A DNA stretch of 64,000 nucleotides, taken from positions 930,001 to 994,000 of the forward strand of contig NZ_FNKP01000003.1 in assembly GCF_900099835.1 (NCBI RefSeq), in the 5' to 3' direction. The translations under genes were made by a program, and so were the position numbers. Shown in pieces: positions 24,790 to 34,537 of this stretch; position 1 is the first letter of the stretch, and every line of letters begins with the position of its first letter. The stretch comes from Paraburkholderia fungorum (lineage in GTDB: Bacteria > Pseudomonadota > Gammaproteobacteria > Burkholderiales > Burkholderiaceae). The notes under the pieces are model-generated. The model saw nothing but the letters and a program-made list of their open reading frames with translations, had not been told where the DNA came from and did no database searches.

Positions 24790-25776
24790 ATGCCTGCGCT
24801 CCGCGTACGCTGGGCCCGCCGCGCATCCTGGGTGTGTGCCGCTCTGGCGTTCGCCGCGCTGCCTTGCCTGTCGAATGCGCAGACCGAGCCGGTCCCATTG
24901 ACCAGCAATACTGTGGTCGGCGGCAACGTGAAGCAGCATGCCAACGCCGTGCTCGCGATCATGACCTACACGACAGTCCCCGACGTTACGACCAGTAACC
25001 TGTCGGTCAATAGTGGCACCACCGGCAATCCCGGTTTCGGTCAGTCGCAGTTTGGCGGGGGCTTCACTATCAGTCGATCCTTCCCGCTGTACCTGGAGGG
25101 CACGCTCGCCTACAGCCGTTACGATCCGATCTTTGTCGCTACGGACGGCGCCCAGCAGCGCGAGGTCCCGACAAAATGGAACACGTTCAGCGGCACGGTG
25201 GGCGTCGGCTGGGATTTCCGGATCACGGATGAACTGGTATTCCGTCCGATCCTGAACGGTACGATTGGACGGGTCTCGAGCGATCTGAAGGTGGGACAGA
25301 CACTCTTCAATCACGTCACCGATAGCAACCTGCAGTTCCTGGAGAATGGCTCACTGGACGCGTACGGATACGGTGGCTCACTAATGCTCGACTACGAGCA
25401 CTACCGCGAAAACTACGAAATCGATGCCGAATTGCGGGCCACCGATATCTATCTGCGCAGCTTCGGCGGTTCATCGGAGGCAGTTCAGGGATCGGCGATG
25501 GCACAGCAAGTGAGCCTGTGGACACGCTGGAGAGCGCCTACCGGCTGGCACGCGCTGGACCGGCCAGTCCGCTATGTGCTGGAAGCCGCGTATTCACACT
25601 ATTTTGGCGACAGTGCTGGCGTGCTGGGGTTTAACGACCTGATGTCGTTGGGAGTCGGACTTGAACTCGATAGCAGCAAGTACCCCATTATCATCACGCG
25701 TACGCGCGCGATGGTTCGATACGTGTTCGGGCATAACGTGCATGGCGTGTCATTTGGCTTTGCGATGAGTTTCTAG
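24790..25776 (+). CDS. Outer-membrane beta-barrel protein
   Basis: The protein has about 328 residues with an N-terminal signal sequence (ARRASWVCAALAFAALPCLSNAQ). The rest is a chain of alternating-residue beta strands (FTISRSFPLYLEGTLAYSRY, GTVGVGWDFRITDELVFRPI, YGYGGSLMLDYEHYRENYEID) ending in ...GVSFGFAMSF, the terminal Phe signature used by the BAM complex. It resembles autotransporter-type or OmpA-like barrels with no passenger. A GTG at 24724, overlapping the carbonic anhydrase stop, is an alternative start. It is the last gene of the DUF2254-carbonic anhydrase unit. Confidence 0.7.
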   Translation: MPALRVRWARRASWVCAALAFAALPCLSNAQTEPVPLTSNTVVGGNVKQHANAVLAIMTYTTVPDVTTSNLSVNSGTTGNPGFGQSQFGGGFTISRSFPLYLEGTLAYSRYDPIFVATDGAQQREVPTKWNTFSGTVGVGWDFRITDELVFRPILNGTIGRVSSDLKVGQTLFNHVTDSNLQFLENGSLDAYGYGGSLMLDYEHYRENYEIDAELRATDIYLRSFGGSSEAVQGSAMAQQVSLWTRWRAPTGWHALDRPVRYVLEAAYSHYFGDSAGVLGFNDLMSLGVGLELDSSKYPIIITRTRAMVRYVFGHNVHGVSFGFAMSF

Positions 25777-26391
25777 CTCTTTCGCACAGTCAGTGTTCAT
25801 AGGCCGGTTTTCGGGTACCACATCGTAGCGCCTGGCCGTTACTTCGCAAGGCGGGGAATACTCCAAAAGCCTTAACGTGTTGCCCCGACCACCGAATACG
25901 TATCGGCCTACAGACTGAGCAAGCGGCGACGCCTTTTGAGACTTGTTCGACGCCAGCCTGTGTCCGAAGGTTCGCAAGCGCTTGGCAGCGCATGCGAGAA
26001 AACCTCAGGACAACTTGTCAGGCAAGGTGCCGGACGAATGGCCGTTCCGCTCTCGCGACCAGTCATAGTTTCTAAAGCGAGTCGAACGGCAGTCGCGGGT
26101 CGATGATGGGCCGCCGCGCCGGGCAACGTTCAGCCATCAGCGGCCGCTCAGCATTCGGCATGAATCGACATTCAGACATCCGCTTTGAGTTCTCAATCGG
26201 ACGTCGCATGATATTAGCGGCTGGAAAGTTGATGTGCGAGCGAGGGCGGCTCATGCGATACGAGACTTGCGGTGCCAGTGTTGGAACTCAAAATATAAGT
26301 TTCCGAGACCTTGTATGTCACCAGATCGCCGATTAGCGCTGAAATACCGCCATACCAACCCGGCCTCATAAAATGCAAAAGGGGTTAGATG
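25777..26391. other. Gene-poor interval with no supportable gene
   Basis: The 615 bp between the barrel protein and the siderophore exporter (convergent genes) contain several short overlapping frames on both strands. None has a ribosome binding site, a recognisable domain or clear codon bias. It could be the remains of a decayed gene or mobile element, but I cannot identify it. Confidence 0.5.
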
Positions 26392-28110
26392 TTATTCGCC
26401 GACATCAGCCCACCTGCCGCCACGCCCGGCGCGATCTGCATAAGAGTGCAATGGCGCTTCAGGCAGCTGCGCAATTCTCCCGTTTTCGAGGCGAATTAGC
26501 CTGTCCGCCATATCAAAGTAGCGGTCATCGTGAGACACAACAATTAGCGTCTTGCCTTGCCTTTTCAACTCCGGCAGGAACTCGGTATAAAACACGCGCC
26601 GGAAGGTCGGGTCCTGATCGGCGGCCCATTCATCGAACATCATGACAGGCCGTTGTTCCAGCATCGCGTGAATAAGCGCAAGACGCTTGCGCTGCCCAGT
26701 CGACAGATCGACGGTCGAGAACGCCTTATCCTTGATCTGAACCTTGTGAGCAATCTCGAACTGTTCGAGGTACGTCGAGGCGCGCGCCAGCAAGGCCGGG
26801 TCTTGCACGACCAGATCATCGAACAGGTAATAGTCGGAAAACACGGCTGAGAAAAGCTGCCGGTAGTCATCCATCGCGTCGGCCTGCACCGGCTCACCGT
26901 TCAGAAGCAACTGACCCTGTTCGGGCGCATACAGGCCCAGAAGCAGCTTGATTAGCGTAGTCTTGCCGCTGCCGTTCTCGCCGATCACAAACAGCGTCTC
27001 GCCTTTTTGGATTTGCAGATCCAGCGGCCCCAGTTGAAAAAGGGGTTGTCCCTCGGCTTGCGGAAAGGCCCACGTCGCGCCGTCCAGTTCGATTGTCCGG
27101 ATCTCGGGCAGTGGTTTGGCCGCGGTGCTTTCCAGCAGACGTGTCTCGCGGTTGGTGAACTGCGCACTCAATTCGGCGACGCGCTGAAAGGAGATTTTCG
27201 CCTGACTCAACAGCGGCAGACTGCCTGCGAGGACTTCGACCGGCCCGCGCACGTACAACAGCACGATCACGAAGCCGCTGACCACGCTGGCCGGCGACCC
27301 GAGTCGCTGCTGACACAAAAGGATTAGTCCGATGACGATAAAAAACAGCGTCGCGCTTGTGGAGTTGGCGCCATAAAACAGACGCATTGCGCGAATCTTC
27401 AGATCGGCGACCCGGTCGGCGGCGCCAGAAAGACGCGCGCCATACACGCTCAGGCGGCGCTCGCGGTTAAGTCGCAGTTCCTTCGCACCTTCCGTGATCG
27501 CCTGGTATTGCTTCTGGAGTTCATCCTGTGCGGTGCGCACGCCCTTGTAGTGCTGCTGCCATTTCGTGATTGCGTACTGGTTGATCAGCGTGCCCGCAAT
27601 AATCGCCGCCGCCGCGAGAGTGGATAGCACGGGCGACAGCGCGATCATGTAGACGACACAGCCGAGCGTGACCGCGAAAGCGACGGCATAGCTGGGAAAA
27701 CTGAACGTCACTGCGCTGACTGTTTCGACATCGCTGTTGAGCGTGGAGAGCAGCCGGTGGATACGGTAGCGCTCGATCGCGGCGATGGGCGCGCAGACGA
27801 TCCGCGCCGAGATGTCCTTGCGCAGCGCGGCGATGATCTTCTGTCCGATCATGCTGTTCACGATGCCGGCGGTAGCATTGCACGACAGCGTGACGACGCA
27901 CAGGCCCGCGTACGTCGCGATCATTTTGGGGCTGATGACGCCTGGCGCGTGCAGGCCGTCATTGACGACAGCCAGCAGCCATGCGGTGCAGAGTCCGCCG
28001 ACCACGCCGAGCGTGGTCGCCAGCAGCATGATGGGCCAGAACGGACGCAGCAGCCGGAATGTCTCGCTTGCAAAGCTGGGGGACGGCATTGAAGCCTGAT
28101 CTTCTCTCAT
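26392..28110 (-). CDS. Cyclic-peptide/siderophore export ABC transporter (PvdE/OrbE-like)
   Basis: The 572-residue half transporter has an N-terminal membrane domain with six helices (about residues 25-290) and a C-terminal ATPase. The ATPase has Walker A GENGSGKTT, signature LSTGQRKR, Walker B MMFDEWAADQ and the H-loop VVSHDD. The LSTGQ signature and the DEWAADQDP block are characteristic of the SyrD/PvdE family that moves siderophore precursors or cyclic lipopeptides across the inner membrane. It starts at 28110 with AGGA upstream and is the last gene of the siderophore transport run. No peptide synthetase gene lies in the window. Confidence 0.88.
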   Translation of the reverse strand: MREDQASMPSPSFASETFRLLRPFWPIMLLATTLGVVGGLCTAWLLAVVNDGLHAPGVISPKMIATYAGLCVVTLSCNATAGIVNSMIGQKIIAALRKDISARIVCAPIAAIERYRIHRLLSTLNSDVETVSAVTFSFPSYAVAFAVTLGCVVYMIALSPVLSTLAAAAIIAGTLINQYAITKWQQHYKGVRTAQDELQKQYQAITEGAKELRLNRERRLSVYGARLSGAADRVADLKIRAMRLFYGANSTSATLFFIVIGLILLCQQRLGSPASVVSGFVIVLLYVRGPVEVLAGSLPLLSQAKISFQRVAELSAQFTNRETRLLESTAAKPLPEIRTIELDGATWAFPQAEGQPLFQLGPLDLQIQKGETLFVIGENGSGKTTLIKLLLGLYAPEQGQLLLNGEPVQADAMDDYRQLFSAVFSDYYLFDDLVVQDPALLARASTYLEQFEIAHKVQIKDKAFSTVDLSTGQRKRLALIHAMLEQRPVMMFDEWAADQDPTFRRVFYTEFLPELKRQGKTLIVVSHDDRYFDMADRLIRLENGRIAQLPEAPLHSYADRAGRGGRWADVGE

Positions 28111-28169
28111 CGAGATTCCTGACGATTTTTTTGTGATTGGTATGAAGTGTCGACGCGGCCCCGGCGGTC

Positions 28170-29006
28170 TTAGCGGACGAAACTCAATGGCTCGCCGGTG
28201 TCCGGGTGCGGCATCACGCCCATCGTGACGCCATAAATGGTGTGCAACTGCCCGGCCGTGACGATTTGCTGAGGCGTGCCTTGTGCAATCAGCCGCCCGT
28301 TGCGCAGGGCGACGAGTTCGTCACAGTAGCGCGCGGCCATGTTGATATCGTGCAGCACCACGATCACGCCGAGCCCGCGTTCCGTCGCGAGTGTCCTGAT
28401 GAGGGACAGCACGTCGACCTGATGCGCCACGTCCAGCGCCGAGGTCGGCTCGTCCAGCAGCAGGCACTCGGCATCCTGAGCGATCAGCATCGCGAGCCAG
28501 ACGCGCTGCCGCTCGCCGCCGGACAGCGTGTCCACCTGCTGATCGGCGAAACGGCAGACATCGGTGGCGTGCATCGCGTCGTCCACTTTGTTCCAGTCTG
28601 TCACGCTAAACCGGCCTAACGGCCCACGCCACGGATACCGGCCAAACGCGACCAGCTCGCGAACCAGCATCCCGCCTGCGGGAGGCGGTGTTTGCGGAAG
28701 ATACGCGAGCCTACGTGCGAGCTCACGGATGGACCAGTTTTCCAGCGGGCGTCCACAGAAATGGATCGCGCCGTGCGTGGGACGCAGTTGCCGGGCCAGC
28801 ATCCGGACCAGCGTGGACTTGCCCGATCCGTTGTGTCCAATCAGTCCCGTCACGCGCCGCGCATACAACGACAACGAAAGCCTCTCGACCAGCGGACGCC
28901 CTTGTATTGAGAACCCGACATTATCGAGCGCGAATACGGCGTGGTCCGTGGGCAAGCGGCGCTCAACGTCGGCGTCGAGCGGAAGATCATAGGCAGCGGA
29001 GATCAT
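28170..29006 (-). CDS. Iron-siderophore ABC importer ATPase (FhuC-like)
   Basis: The 278-residue ATPase has Walker A GHNGSGKST, Q-loop LPQTPPP, signature LSGGERQR, Walker B CLLLDEPTSALD and the H-loop VLHDINMA. The length and motifs match FhuC/OrbC. ATG 29006 overlaps the permease stop by four bases; an in-frame ATG at 29018 has no ribosome binding site. It powers uptake of ferric hydroxamate-type siderophore together with the adjoining fused permease and binding protein. Confidence 0.92.
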   Translation of the reverse strand: MISAAYDLPLDADVERRLPTDHAVFALDNVGFSIQGRPLVERLSLSLYARRVTGLIGHNGSGKSTLVRMLARQLRPTHGAIHFCGRPLENWSIRELARRLAYLPQTPPPAGGMLVRELVAFGRYPWRGPLGRFSVTDWNKVDDAMHATDVCRFADQQVDTLSGGERQRVWLAMLIAQDAECLLLDEPTSALDVAHQVDVLSLIRTLATERGLGVIVVLHDINMAARYCDELVALRNGRLIAQGTPQQIVTAGQLHTIYGVTMGVMPHPDTGEPLSFVR

Positions 29007-31012
29007 TTCTGCTTCCATAAGAGGATCAGGAAATAGGGACCGCCGACAAACATGGCCAGCAGTCCCGCCGGCACCTGGTTCGGAAACAGCAGGTTCCGGC
29101 CCAGCCAGTCGGCGAGAACCAGTAATGCGGAGCCGAGCAGCGCCGCGCCCCATGCCTGGGTCGCGCTGTGTCTGAAACCGGCCATCCTTGCCATGTGTGG
29201 CGCCATCAGGCCGATAAACGAAATGGGGCCGACGATCACCGTGGCCGCGCCGGTCGTGACTGCACATAGCGCGAGCATCCATGCCCGGTAGCGGCGGACA
29301 TCGACGCCAACGGAAAGCGCCGCCGGCTCGCCCACCATCAGTATGTCCATGGGCCGCGCGATAAACGGAATCGACGCAGCGACAAACAGAAGCAGGGCCA
29401 GCGCAAGCAACGCGGCCTGCGCCTGCACGGGATAGGTCGAGCCGGACATCCATGCAGTGAGAAACAAGGTACGGGGATCGCCGCTTGCCATCAGCACGGA
29501 CACGATGCCGCCGAGCACGGTCGTTGTCATCACGCCGGTCAGCAGCAGCCGTTCGGGCGACAGCGCGCGACGCCAGGCCACCGCGAACACGGCGGCAGTC
29601 GCCAGCGCTGCGCCGCAACTGGCGGCGGCAATCTGCATTCCTTGAGCGGAGCCTGGCATGACGAACATCAGCACGATCATGCCGAGCGACGCGCCGGACG
29701 ACACACCGATGATCTCCGGGCTCGCCATCGGATTGCCAGTCATGCGCTGCATCAGCACGCCTGCGAGACCCAGCAGGCCGCCCGCCGCTGCTGCCCCACC
29801 GATCCGCGGACCGCGCAAAGGAAACATGAAGCGGACGTGTGACCAGGTGTCCCAGCCCCAGCCGCTCACGCTGCGATTGAACGACGCAGCCGTCACGATC
29901 AGCGCGATCAGCGTGCCGACGCCCGCGATGGCCCAGATTCCGCCGTGCCGCCGCACGATGCGCGACGACGGCATTGGGCCGGCCGACGACGGCGCGGTTT
30001 CACGCAGGCTACGCATCATGACAAGCAGCAGCGGCGCGCCGATGAGAGCCGTCACCGAGCCAGTCGGAAGTTCATTGCCGGGCGTGCTCCACATTTGCAC
30101 GCAGCCATCGGCCAGCCAGAGCAGCGCGGCCGAGACGAGGGACGCCCAGACCAGTCGCTGCCGCAATCTCCTCGCGCCGCTGAGCCGCGCAAGCCACGGT
30201 CCGGTCAGGCCGACGAAGCCGATCATCCCGACCGAACTCACGACAGCGCCAGCCAGCGCAGACGCTACTACCAGCGCCGCCACGCGAATCAGGCGGGGCG
30301 ATAGTCCGATGCTGCGCGCGCTTTCGTCTCCCAGTTCCAGTACGGCGAGAGGACGGCTGATCAAAGCCACGACGAGGACGCCCACCATCCACTCCTTGAG
30401 GAGATGGGCGGCTGTCGTCCAGCCGCTCTGGTACAGACTGCCGCTTTGCCAGAGGAAAACGGACACGAGGTCTTCGCCGAAGAACAGCATCAGCACGGAA
30501 GTGGCTGCGCCCGCCGTCAGCGTGACCAGCAATCCGCCCAGGATGACGCCGATCGACGAGAACGCGTGCCGCCACGCAATCGACATCACGATACCGAGAC
30601 CCGTCAGTGCACCGATCAGCGCCACCCCTTCCTGTCCATGGACGAGCAGCGCGGGAAACCACAGCGAGACGATGACGAGCGACAGGCTAGCCCCTGCCGA
30701 TACGCCCAGCGTCGTCGGGTCGGCGAGCGGATTGCGCAGCACGTGCTGAAGGATCGCGCCGGCCAGCCCGAGCATGCCGCCGCCGATCAGGCAGACGACG
30801 CAGCGCGGGAGGAACGAATACTGCGCTGTCAGCACGCGCAGGTCGTCTGCCTCTTTAAACGCGAACAGCGTGGCCCACTGCGCGACAGGTACGTTACGCG
30901 CAAGATCGGCGGCTGCGACCCACGCGGCGAGCGTCATCAGAATCAGGACGACATAAGCGGGTCGTAGCAAGCGCGCAGCAGCGTATCGGCTTCCAGTCAT
31001 AGCGCTCATCAT
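29003..31012 (-). CDS. Double-length iron-siderophore ABC permease (FhuB-like)
   Basis: The 669-residue protein is two FecCD-type permeases fused in one chain. Each half carries the conserved pattern NPLADPTTLGVSAGASLSLV / NPMASPEIIGVSSGASLGMI and the ATPase-contact region GxxxFVGLxGPWLAR / GPISFIGLMAPHMAR. Single-chain double permeases are the FhuB arrangement used for hydroxamate siderophores. It is overlapped by four bases at both ends, so binding protein, permease and ATPase are translationally coupled. Confidence 0.92.
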   Translation of the reverse strand: MMSAMTGSRYAAARLLRPAYVVLILMTLAAWVAAADLARNVPVAQWATLFAFKEADDLRVLTAQYSFLPRCVVCLIGGGMLGLAGAILQHVLRNPLADPTTLGVSAGASLSLVIVSLWFPALLVHGQEGVALIGALTGLGIVMSIAWRHAFSSIGVILGGLLVTLTAGAATSVLMLFFGEDLVSVFLWQSGSLYQSGWTTAAHLLKEWMVGVLVVALISRPLAVLELGDESARSIGLSPRLIRVAALVVASALAGAVVSSVGMIGFVGLTGPWLARLSGARRLRQRLVWASLVSAALLWLADGCVQMWSTPGNELPTGSVTALIGAPLLLVMMRSLRETAPSSAGPMPSSRIVRRHGGIWAIAGVGTLIALIVTAASFNRSVSGWGWDTWSHVRFMFPLRGPRIGGAAAAGGLLGLAGVLMQRMTGNPMASPEIIGVSSGASLGMIVLMFVMPGSAQGMQIAAASCGAALATAAVFAVAWRRALSPERLLLTGVMTTTVLGGIVSVLMASGDPRTLFLTAWMSGSTYPVQAQAALLALALLLFVAASIPFIARPMDILMVGEPAALSVGVDVRRYRAWMLALCAVTTGAATVIVGPISFIGLMAPHMARMAGFRHSATQAWGAALLGSALLVLADWLGRNLLFPNQVPAGLLAMFVGGPYFLILLWKQK

Positions 31013-31944
31013 GCGTGCCCCCGTGCGAGCATCGCAGCCTGAAAGTGCTCGGCGAACTGGACCGCTGTCGGCAATGCGCCCATCGGGTCGAAAAGCGCGA
31101 TCGGATAGACGCGGCGCTCGCGCACCATCGGTAGGCGGGTCCAGATTGGGCTTTGTGACAGTTGCGCCATAGCGGCCTGAGTCTGTTCGCCGTAGTCGAT
31201 AAACAGCAGGTCGGCCTCGGGCACGGTCGCCAGACGATCAAGTCCGATCTGCGCGCAACCGTAGGCGTTCGTGTGCCCCGTCCACGCATTCTCGAAGCCG
31301 ATCCGCTGCAACACGTCACTGGACACGCTGTTACGCGCATACAGCAGAATGCTTCGTCCCGACGGATCGAGTTGTGCGATCAGCACGGGTCGCTTCGCGT
31401 CGCCACGCATCCGGTCGCGGATAGTTTCGAGGCGCTTGTCTGTCCATTGCCGGTACTTCCGCGCGGCGTCGATTCGTCCGATACGCTGCGCCACGCGAAA
31501 CATCTCTGCGCTGGCGTGTTCGACAAAATCCGCACGGCCGCTGCCGGTGTAAATCTCCATCACCAACACTGGCGCGACCTGTTCGAGTACGCCCTTAAGA
31601 CTCGCGCTCATTGCTTCGATAACGATCAGCTCGGGCCGAAGCTCGCGGAGTATCTCCAGATTGGGCTCGAAAGGGTAGCCCACATCCATCACGCCAGGCG
31701 GTAGCGCCGGCGTTCCACCGATAGCGGCATAAATTCCCTGCGAGCCGACCGCTACCGGCGAGACGCCGAGCGACAGCAACGTCTCGGTGCCGATCCGGTC
31801 GGGCGTCGCGACACGAATGCCCGCAGCGGCCGGCCGTGCCGGCGGCATAGCCCAGACGCCAGGTGATGCCGCCGACAGCATCAGCGCGCGCAATACATCG
31901 CGCCTCGTCAATTTCAGGACTCCCATTTCATTGATGCACTTCAT
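31009..31944 (-). CDS. Tat-exported siderophore-binding protein (FhuD-like)
   Basis: The 311-residue periplasmic binding protein of the FecB/FhuD type has a twin-arginine signal (LTRRDVLRALMLSAASPGVWAM). The body has RIGTETLLSLGVSPVAVG, FEPNLEILRELRPELIVIE and LDRLATVPEADLLFIDYG, the usual two-lobe helical-backbone features. It delivers the ferric siderophore to the fused permease. FhuD and OrbB-type proteins also use Tat-like signals. ATG 31926 is an alternative start. It is separated from the TonB receptor gene by 133 bp containing a strong hairpin. Confidence 0.88.
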   Translation of the reverse strand: MKCINEMGVLKLTRRDVLRALMLSAASPGVWAMPPARPAAAGIRVATPDRIGTETLLSLGVSPVAVGSQGIYAAIGGTPALPPGVMDVGYPFEPNLEILRELRPELIVIEAMSASLKGVLEQVAPVLVMEIYTGSGRADFVEHASAEMFRVAQRIGRIDAARKYRQWTDKRLETIRDRMRGDAKRPVLIAQLDPSGRSILLYARNSVSSDVLQRIGFENAWTGHTNAYGCAQIGLDRLATVPEADLLFIDYGEQTQAAMAQLSQSPIWTRLPMVRERRVYPIALFDPMGALPTAVQFAEHFQAAMLARGHA

Positions 31945-31991
31945 CTACGATTCGATGTCCACTCACGCCATGCAGTCAATCAAGCAGAAAA

Positions 31992-32020
31992 GCCCTGCCT
32001 GGTTGCGCATCAGGCAGGGC
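31992..32020 (-). terminator. Rho-independent terminator/attenuator after the TonB receptor gene
   Basis: GCCCTGCCTG and CAGGCAGGGC form a perfect 10-bp stem with a 9-nt loop. Read on the minus strand it is followed by TTTTCTGCTT. It lies 58 bp past the receptor stop codon and before the binding-protein gene, so it would stop or reduce read-through into the ABC importer genes. Confidence 0.75.
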
Positions 32021-32077
32021 AAAGCGATACGACGGGTTCAGCCAGTACATCCACGCTGCCCTGGACTCAAGCTTGCA

Positions 32078-34333
32078 TCACAGGGCGGCCCGCAAAGTAA
32101 ACAACACCTGGCGGCGATCGCCGTAGAAAAGACTCCCGGTACTCGCGATGGATTCGTAATAGCGGCGGTCGAAAAGATTCGTCACGTTGATCGCCGCGGA
32201 CAGGTTCTTGTTGATCTGATAGCCAAGCCGCAGATCCACCGTTGCGTGTCCGCCCTGGGCAACCGTTCCCGTACCGTCCGTCGCGCTAATGCCACTCGAC
32301 ACCATCGTCCCGCCGCCTACCGAGAACTTGTTGAACTCGCCCGGCAGACGATAGTTGGTCCACAGCTTCAGCAGATGCTTTGGTGAAATGGCCGAGAAAC
32401 CGATGTAGTCGGGGTTGGAGCTGGAGTCCATGTAATAGGTATCCGTATAGGTGTACCCCGCGAATACCGACCAGTTCGGCGTGACATAGCCGGTTGCCGT
32501 CATTTCGACGCCACGGCTGCGCGCCTTGCCCGTTGCGATATAGAAACCTTGATCCGGGTAACGCGGATCAGCCATGCCGCGGTTTCTCTCCGTCAACTGG
32601 AACAGGGCCAGCGAAGTGTTCAGGCGACCGTGCATATAGTCACCCTTCACGCCGACTTCATATTGTTCGCCTTCGATCGGCTTGATAATGTTTCCCGATG
32701 CATCCGTTTCCGTTTGCGGGACGAAGATCGACGTGTAGCTCGCGTAGACCGAGTGGTGATCGTCGATGTCGTAGATCAGCCCCGCGTAAGGCGTGATCTT
32801 GCCCGTAATGCTGCTATGCGTGACGGTATCGCCAAACGGATTCTCCGATGCGTTGGGCGTGTAGGTTTCGTTCCACCACGTTCCGCGCAGACCGAGCACC
32901 AGCGTCAACGGATCGAGCAGGCTGATGCGCGCGTTGCCATAGAGACCATACTGATTCGTCACCGTGGTGCGTCCATAGACAGGACCATCGAATGCCGGCT
33001 CGGCGGAGAGATCCGAATAGAGGCTGCCGGTGAACTCGCAGAAATTCCCCGAGCTGCCGAGCAGCGCGTTGTCGCTGTCGCCACAATAGTAATTGGTCTG
33101 CTTCAGGCTCTCTCTTTCATAACTGGCGCCGACCGTCAAATGGTGCTCGCGTCCGAACAGCGTGAACGGCCCGTTCGCCATCAGGTTGATCGACTCCTGT
33201 TGATCGTCGAACCTGAACTTGTCCGAACTGAACGTCACCTGGTTGTCCGGACTGACAGTGGTGAGCAAGGTCTCGTTGATCAGCGAGTAGCGGTTCTCGA
33301 GATAGTTGAAGTCGAGATTCGCTTTCCAGCCGCCGCCGAGCTTTTGCTCGACGCCGGCGAATGCCGTGACGATATCCGACGAGGCGTGATTCCATGGCGC
33401 ACCGAAATAGGCAGAACGGGACACTGGCACGGGCGAGTAGTTGTCATAGACCGGATCGCCGTTCCAGGACGCTTTCTTGTCGGTCCGGTCGTAACTCGCG
33501 CCGACCCGAACCGTCGTGTCGCGCGTGAGGTCCGCTTCGAGCGTGCCGTACACCGATTTGTTGCGCTGCCAGGTCGAGTCCTGCAACAGGTCCTGATAAT
33601 TTTCGCTGGCCACGACCCGGCCGCGCAAGGTTCCCGCTGCATTGATGGGACCGCCAATATCGACATCCGCACCCAGATGGCTACTGGTACCGCCATAGAG
33701 TTCCGCGTTGGCGCTGAACGTCGACGGCGCGCGCTTGCGCACCAGGTTGATCGAGCCGCCGGGACTGCCGAAACCGTTCAGCAGGCCATCCGGACCGGTC
33801 AGCACCTCGACGCGGTCATACATCACGAGGCTGGGGGCAATCGATGCCAGGTTCTGCGTGGTCGGCACGCCATCCAGCAGCCAGGTGTCGATCGGGAATC
33901 CGCGAGCGTAATAGTTCGACCGGTCGGAGTCGCCATGAAAGACGGTGACGCCGGGCGCATAGGTCATCGCGTCGTCGAGCGTGCGCATGCTTTGCTGCTG
34001 GATCTGCTCCTGGGGAATCACCGTGACTGACTGCGGGATTTCGCGCTGACTCAACGGGATTTTCGAACCGACCGTGGTCGCCGGATTGACCGCCTGCGCG
34101 AGCTTGTCCTGATCCGCGCTCACTTTGATGGCCGGCAGGGTAGGGGCGGCCGAAGCCTGAGCCGATGTTGCCGCCGCTGGCTGTGCCGCCTGCGAGGCTG
34201 GCGTGGTCGACGTATCACCCGATTGCGCGTGAGCTGCTGCCGTGAACGCGATGCCTGCCGCGAGCGCGCTCGCCGTCAGCCCATACCGCCTGCCCTTATT
34301 GCCCCGCGATTGCCCAACTTTCCTGTTTTTCAT
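32078..34333 (-). CDS. TonB-dependent siderophore receptor
   Basis: The 751-residue outer-membrane receptor has a signal peptide ending AHAQ near residue 37, then an Ala/Thr/Gln-rich spacer and a TonB-box-like LPAIKVSA. A plug domain follows (IPLSQREIPQSVTVIPQEQIQQQSM, LDDAMTYAPGVTV, YYARGFPIDTWLLDG) and then the 22-strand barrel. The plug signature is that of FhuA/FpvA-type hydroxamate siderophore receptors. The C terminus (RQVLFTLRAAL) lacks the usual terminal aromatic residue. It is the first gene of the iron-transport run and is divergent from an AraC regulator; the intergenic region holds a Fur-like site. Confidence 0.92.
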   Translation of the reverse strand: MKNRKVGQSRGNKGRRYGLTASALAAGIAFTAAAHAQSGDTSTTPASQAAQPAAATSAQASAAPTLPAIKVSADQDKLAQAVNPATTVGSKIPLSQREIPQSVTVIPQEQIQQQSMRTLDDAMTYAPGVTVFHGDSDRSNYYARGFPIDTWLLDGVPTTQNLASIAPSLVMYDRVEVLTGPDGLLNGFGSPGGSINLVRKRAPSTFSANAELYGGTSSHLGADVDIGGPINAAGTLRGRVVASENYQDLLQDSTWQRNKSVYGTLEADLTRDTTVRVGASYDRTDKKASWNGDPVYDNYSPVPVSRSAYFGAPWNHASSDIVTAFAGVEQKLGGGWKANLDFNYLENRYSLINETLLTTVSPDNQVTFSSDKFRFDDQQESINLMANGPFTLFGREHHLTVGASYERESLKQTNYYCGDSDNALLGSSGNFCEFTGSLYSDLSAEPAFDGPVYGRTTVTNQYGLYGNARISLLDPLTLVLGLRGTWWNETYTPNASENPFGDTVTHSSITGKITPYAGLIYDIDDHHSVYASYTSIFVPQTETDASGNIIKPIEGEQYEVGVKGDYMHGRLNTSLALFQLTERNRGMADPRYPDQGFYIATGKARSRGVEMTATGYVTPNWSVFAGYTYTDTYYMDSSSNPDYIGFSAISPKHLLKLWTNYRLPGEFNKFSVGGGTMVSSGISATDGTGTVAQGGHATVDLRLGYQINKNLSAAINVTNLFDRRYYESIASTGSLFYGDRRQVLFTLRAAL

Positions 34334-34361
34334 TCCCCGTCCTACAGATTTTCAATATCAA

Positions 34362-34377
34362 AATGAGTCGGCTCATT
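34362..34377. promoter_or_regulatory. Palindrome upstream of the TonB receptor gene
   Basis: AATGAGTCGGCTCATT (AATGAG-N4-CTCATT) lies 29 bp before the receptor start. The AATGAG half-site also occurs in the Fur-like box 180 bp away, so it may be a second iron- or regulator-responsive site near the receptor promoter. Confidence 0.45.
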
Positions 34378-34537
34378 GCGACGACCCTCCACTGAAACGA
34401 GCTTTGTTTGTAGGAACAATCTTGTTTTTATCGATGGGCTCAGCCCCGACGCCCCGCTACCTCGCATGACGACGGAGAAGGCCTCAAGCCGCCTTCGTAC
34501 GCTATGCCGACTTGACACCATGATTGGCGCACAGATA

